From the NCBI RefSeq assembly GCF_035818615.1, contig NZ_JAYKZY010000002.1, positions 2,482,501-2,546,500 of the forward strand: DNA of 64,000 bases, in the 5' to 3' direction. The translations under genes and the position numbers were made by a program. A model generated the notes under the pieces. The model had not been told where the DNA came from and did not search any database. It was given only the letters and a program-made list of their open reading frames with translations. This document shows positions 61,794-64,000 of this stretch, one piece after another. Numbering within the stretch: the first letter of the stretch is position 1; each line of letters starts with the position of its first letter. Source of the DNA: Sphingobium sp. CR2-8 (GTDB lineage Bacteria > Pseudomonadota > Alphaproteobacteria > Sphingomonadales > Sphingomonadaceae).

Positions 61794-62738
61794 TCAGGGC
61801 TGCGTGCCGGTGGCGTCGCTGCCCGGCGCAGGCGCGGGCGCCGCGCGGGGCGCCATGCCACCAGCGGCGCCACCGATCGCTGTGGCCTGGCCCGCATCGG
61901 GCCGCGCGGGCGCAGCGGCAGGGCGCGCGCCAGCCGCAGGCGCGGCGACATCGCGCGCCAGCAGCGCGGCGGCGCTGACCGGCACGTCGGCGATCGTGCG
62001 GTCGGGCGATCCCAGCGGCGCGACCGCCTTGCCGCCCACGGTGACGCTCAGCGCCTGGGGGCGACCGGTCAGGATCATCGGTCCCTTGGCAGTGGTAGGC
62101 AGGGTGAAGCTCTCGCCCTTCTTCATCAAGCCGTCCTTCAACCGCTCGCCCGCCTCGTCATAGATGCGCAGCCACACATCGTCGACGGCGGTGAACACCA
62201 CCGGCTGCGCGGCGGGCGCAACGGGCGCGGGCGTACCGGCGGGGCGCGCGGCGTCGCCGCCTGCCTTGCCCTGCGCCTGATCCTGCGCGATCTGCTCGGC
62301 CGTCGGCGGCGTCAGCAACTGCGTGCGCCAGATCGTGAAGCCCGCGATCAGCACCACGACGATCAGCGCGGCGGTCCAGGCCAGCGCGCGTGAAGGCACA
62401 CGCGCCGGATCGACCGGCTCGAACGCTTCGTAGCGCGCGCCCATGTCGCTATTATGCACGCCATGGCGGACCTGCGCGGCGATCTCCACCTCGTCCAGGT
62501 CGACCGCGCGGGCATAGGCGCGCGCAAAGCCCACCGCATAGGGAATGCCGGGCAGCGCGGCATAATCGTCCCGCTCCACCGCATCCAACTGACGCACGGC
62601 GATGCGCGTGCGCGTCGCCACATCCTGAATTGAAAGGCCCTGCGCCTCCCGCGCGGCGCGCAACTTCGCACCGGGGGTTGAAGGCTGCGCTTCCGACGCT
62701 TCGATGGCGTCGGCTGGGGTTTCTGCTTCGTCTGCCAT
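61794..62738 (-). CDS. RodZ-like protein: HTH, one membrane helix, DUF4115
   Basis: 314 residues. A cytosolic helix-turn-helix domain (~20-90: GAKLRAAREAQGLSIQDVA, LPGIPYAVGFARAYARAVDL) is followed by a membrane helix (ALAWTAALIVVVLIAGFTIW, ~117-137) and a periplasmic DUF4115 domain (VVFTAVDDVWLRIYDEAGER to PDRTIADVPVSAAALLA) with an Ala/Pro-rich tail. This is the RodZ architecture that links MreB to the elongation machinery. Located between ptsP and cpoB. A role in cell shape is likely but not proven. Confidence 0.88.
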   Translation of the reverse strand: MADEAETPADAIEASEAQPSTPGAKLRAAREAQGLSIQDVATRTRIAVRQLDAVERDDYAALPGIPYAVGFARAYARAVDLDEVEIAAQVRHGVHNSDMGARYEAFEPVDPARVPSRALAWTAALIVVVLIAGFTIWRTQLLTPPTAEQIAQDQAQGKAGGDAARPAGTPAPVAPAAQPVVFTAVDDVWLRIYDEAGERLKDGLMKKGESFTLPTTAKGPMILTGRPQALSVTVGGKAVAPLGSPDRTIADVPVSAAALLARDVAAPAAGARPAAAPARPDAGQATAIGGAAGGMAPRAAPAPAPGSDATGTQP

Positions 62739-62812
62739 GCTGCTCCGCGACCTTTATGGGTCGGCCTTGTCTCATTGCGGGACGTGCGTTGTCAACGCCG
62801 CGTCCGCCCGTT

Positions 62813-64000
62813 TCAACCCAGTTCGATATTCCGTTCCACCGCCCATGCGGTCAAGCGCGAGCGAATGTCGATCATTCCGCCATCCAGCATCTCGCGCATC
62901 ACCGCCCGCAATTCCTCCGCATCGATCGCGCGGATCATCGCCTTGACCGGGCCGACCGACGCCGGTGTGATCGACAATCGCCGGACGCCCAGGCCGATGA
63001 GCGCCATCGCCTCCAGCGTGCGCCCACCCATTTCGCCGCACACGCCGACCGGCACGTGATAGTCGTGGCAGGTCCGCACCACCCGATCCAGGAAGCGCAA
63101 TATGGCGATGCTCAGCCAGTCGTAGCGCTCGGCCAACTTGGGATGGGCGCGATCGGCGGCGAACAGGAATTGGGTCAGGTCGTTGGTGCCGATCGACAGG
63201 AAATCGAGCTTGGGCAGCAACAGGTCCAGCACCTCGGCCAGCGCGGGCACTTCCAGCATCGCGCCATATTTGACCGCGATCGGCAGCTTCTTCTTCTGCG
63301 ACACCAGCCATTCGCGCTGATGCTCGACCAGCGCGCGCGCCTGTTCATATTCCCACGGTTCCGACACCATCGGGAACATCACATAGAGCATCTTGCCCGC
63401 CGCCGCCTCCAGCAGCGCGCGCGCCTGCGCCTTCATCAGCGCGTCGCGATCCAGCGCCAGCCGCAGCGCGCGCCAGCCCATCGCCGGATTATCCTCATGC
63501 TCGTCATCGTCGCGCTGCATATAGGGCAACGCCTTGTCCCCACCGATGTCGACCGTGCGGAAGATGACGGGGCGGTCCCCCGCCGCATCCAGCACATCCT
63601 TGTAAAGCCGCTGCTGCTTCTCGCGCTGCGGCAGCGTCGCCGACACCAGGAACTGGAATTCGGTGCGGAACAGCCCGATGCCGTCCGCGCCGACCAGGTC
63701 CAGCGCCTGCGCATCCTCGCGCAGCCCGGCGTTCACCATCAGCTCCACCCGCTGCCCGTCCGCCGTGACCGACGGCAGGTCGCGCATCGCGACGAACTCC
63801 GCGCGGCGCTTCTGCGTCACGTGCAGCTTCGTCTCGAACGCCTCTTCCATGTCGGCGGTCGGGCGAATCAGCACAGAATTGGCGCCCACATCCATCAGCA
63901 CCAGGTCGCCTTCGTTCACCAGATGGCGGATATCGCGCACCCGGCCCAGCACCGGCACGCCCATGGCGCGCGCGACGATGGTGACATGGGCGGTCAGCGA
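62813..64000 (-). CDS. ptsP: PTS-Ntr phosphoenolpyruvate-protein phosphotransferase PtsP, C-terminal part
   Basis: The frame runs off the right edge, so ~396 residues of the C-terminus are present. The first visible residues, SLTAHVTIVARAMGVPVLG, are the mobile domain; this stretch lies just after the phosphorylated histidine region. Then comes the PEP-binding barrel with GIGLFRTEFQFL, FRTVDIGGDKALPYM, AMGWRALRL, MFPMVSEPWE and SIGTNDLTQFLFA. The catalytic cysteine is in VPVGVCGEMGG. Together with the NPr and EIIA proteins it forms the nitrogen-related regulatory phosphorelay. The N-terminal GAF domain expected of PtsP is outside the window, so EI of a sugar PTS is not strictly excluded. Confidence 0.92.
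   Translation of the reverse strand, partial: SLTAHVTIVARAMGVPVLGRVRDIRHLVNEGDLVLMDVGANSVLIRPTADMEEAFETKLHVTQKRRAEFVAMRDLPSVTADGQRVELMVNAGLREDAQALDLVGADGIGLFRTEFQFLVSATLPQREKQQRLYKDVLDAAGDRPVIFRTVDIGGDKALPYMQRDDDEHEDNPAMGWRALRLALDRDALMKAQARALLEAAAGKMLYVMFPMVSEPWEYEQARALVEHQREWLVSQKKKLPIAVKYGAMLEVPALAEVLDLLLPKLDFLSIGTNDLTQFLFAADRAHPKLAERYDWLSIAILRFLDRVVRTCHDYHVPVGVCGEMGGRTLEAMALIGLGVRRLSITPASVGPVKAMIRAIDAEELRAVMREMLDGGMIDIRSRLTAWAVERNIELG

Overview
The window reads as chromosomal DNA of a sphingomonad (Sphingomonadales, Alphaproteobacteria; Sphingobium/Sphingomonas/Novosphingobium-like). The support is high GC, two large TonB-dependent receptors next to glycosidases and peptidases, the conserved runs lptD-surA-pdxA-ksgA and cpoB-tilS-ftsH, and short dispersed extragenic repeats of a type I associate with this group. 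No tRNA, rRNA, CRISPR array or intact insertion sequence was seen.

Left edge (1-1984): the C-terminal end of an EAL-domain protein, then about 1.6 kb of degenerate DNA with a diverged repeat (861-1240) and a remnant of a tyrosine recombinase. The lower part of the repeat recurs in the same orientation at 39548-39790, so about 38 kb is bracketed by direct repeats.

Accessory locus (1985-36337): this is the most interesting part. It combines secreted glycosidases (GH127/GH146-type beta-L-arabinofuranosidase, GH43, GH27, GH2, and a large DUF5695-like protein), secreted peptidases (S9 prolyl oligopeptidase type, DUF885 type, and an Svx/AvrXca-type HExxH metallopeptidase), a POT oligopeptide transporter, an amino-acid permease, a cytosolic M24 (Xaa-Pro) peptidase, and enzymes of hydroxyproline/D-proline catabolism (4-hydroxyproline 2-epimerase, FAD D-amino-acid dehydrogenase, DapA-family deaminase, Ldh2-type pyrroline-2-carboxylate reductase). 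There are two FCD-type GntR regulators and two TonB receptors. Six promoters carry an 18-bp palindrome of the form AATATCGTATACGATATT, which points to one regulon. My reading is a utilisation system for plant hydroxyproline-rich glycoproteins (extensin or arabinogalactan protein). Glycans and peptide are cut outside the cytoplasm, Hyp/Pro peptides are imported, and hydroxyproline is channelled toward 2-oxoglutarate. The last enzyme, 2-oxoglutarate semialdehyde dehydrogenase, is not in the window.

Middle (36666-42154): a secreted metallo-beta-lactamase-fold protein, a membrane diguanylate cyclase, the second repeat copy, a glutathione S-transferase, a frameshifted membrane-anchored protein, and a TauE/SafE-type permease.

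Right part (42246-64000): core genes. These are ndk, holC and pepA (minus); lptD, surA, pdxA, ksgA and an RluE-like pseudouridine synthase (plus); then, on the minus strand, a small zinc-finger ORF, a RoxA/YcfD-like oxygenase, a TPR protein, rsmB, guaB, an FkbM methyltransferase, ftsH, a small membrane protein, tilS, cpoB, a RodZ-like protein and the C-terminal two thirds or so of ptsP, cut by the window end.
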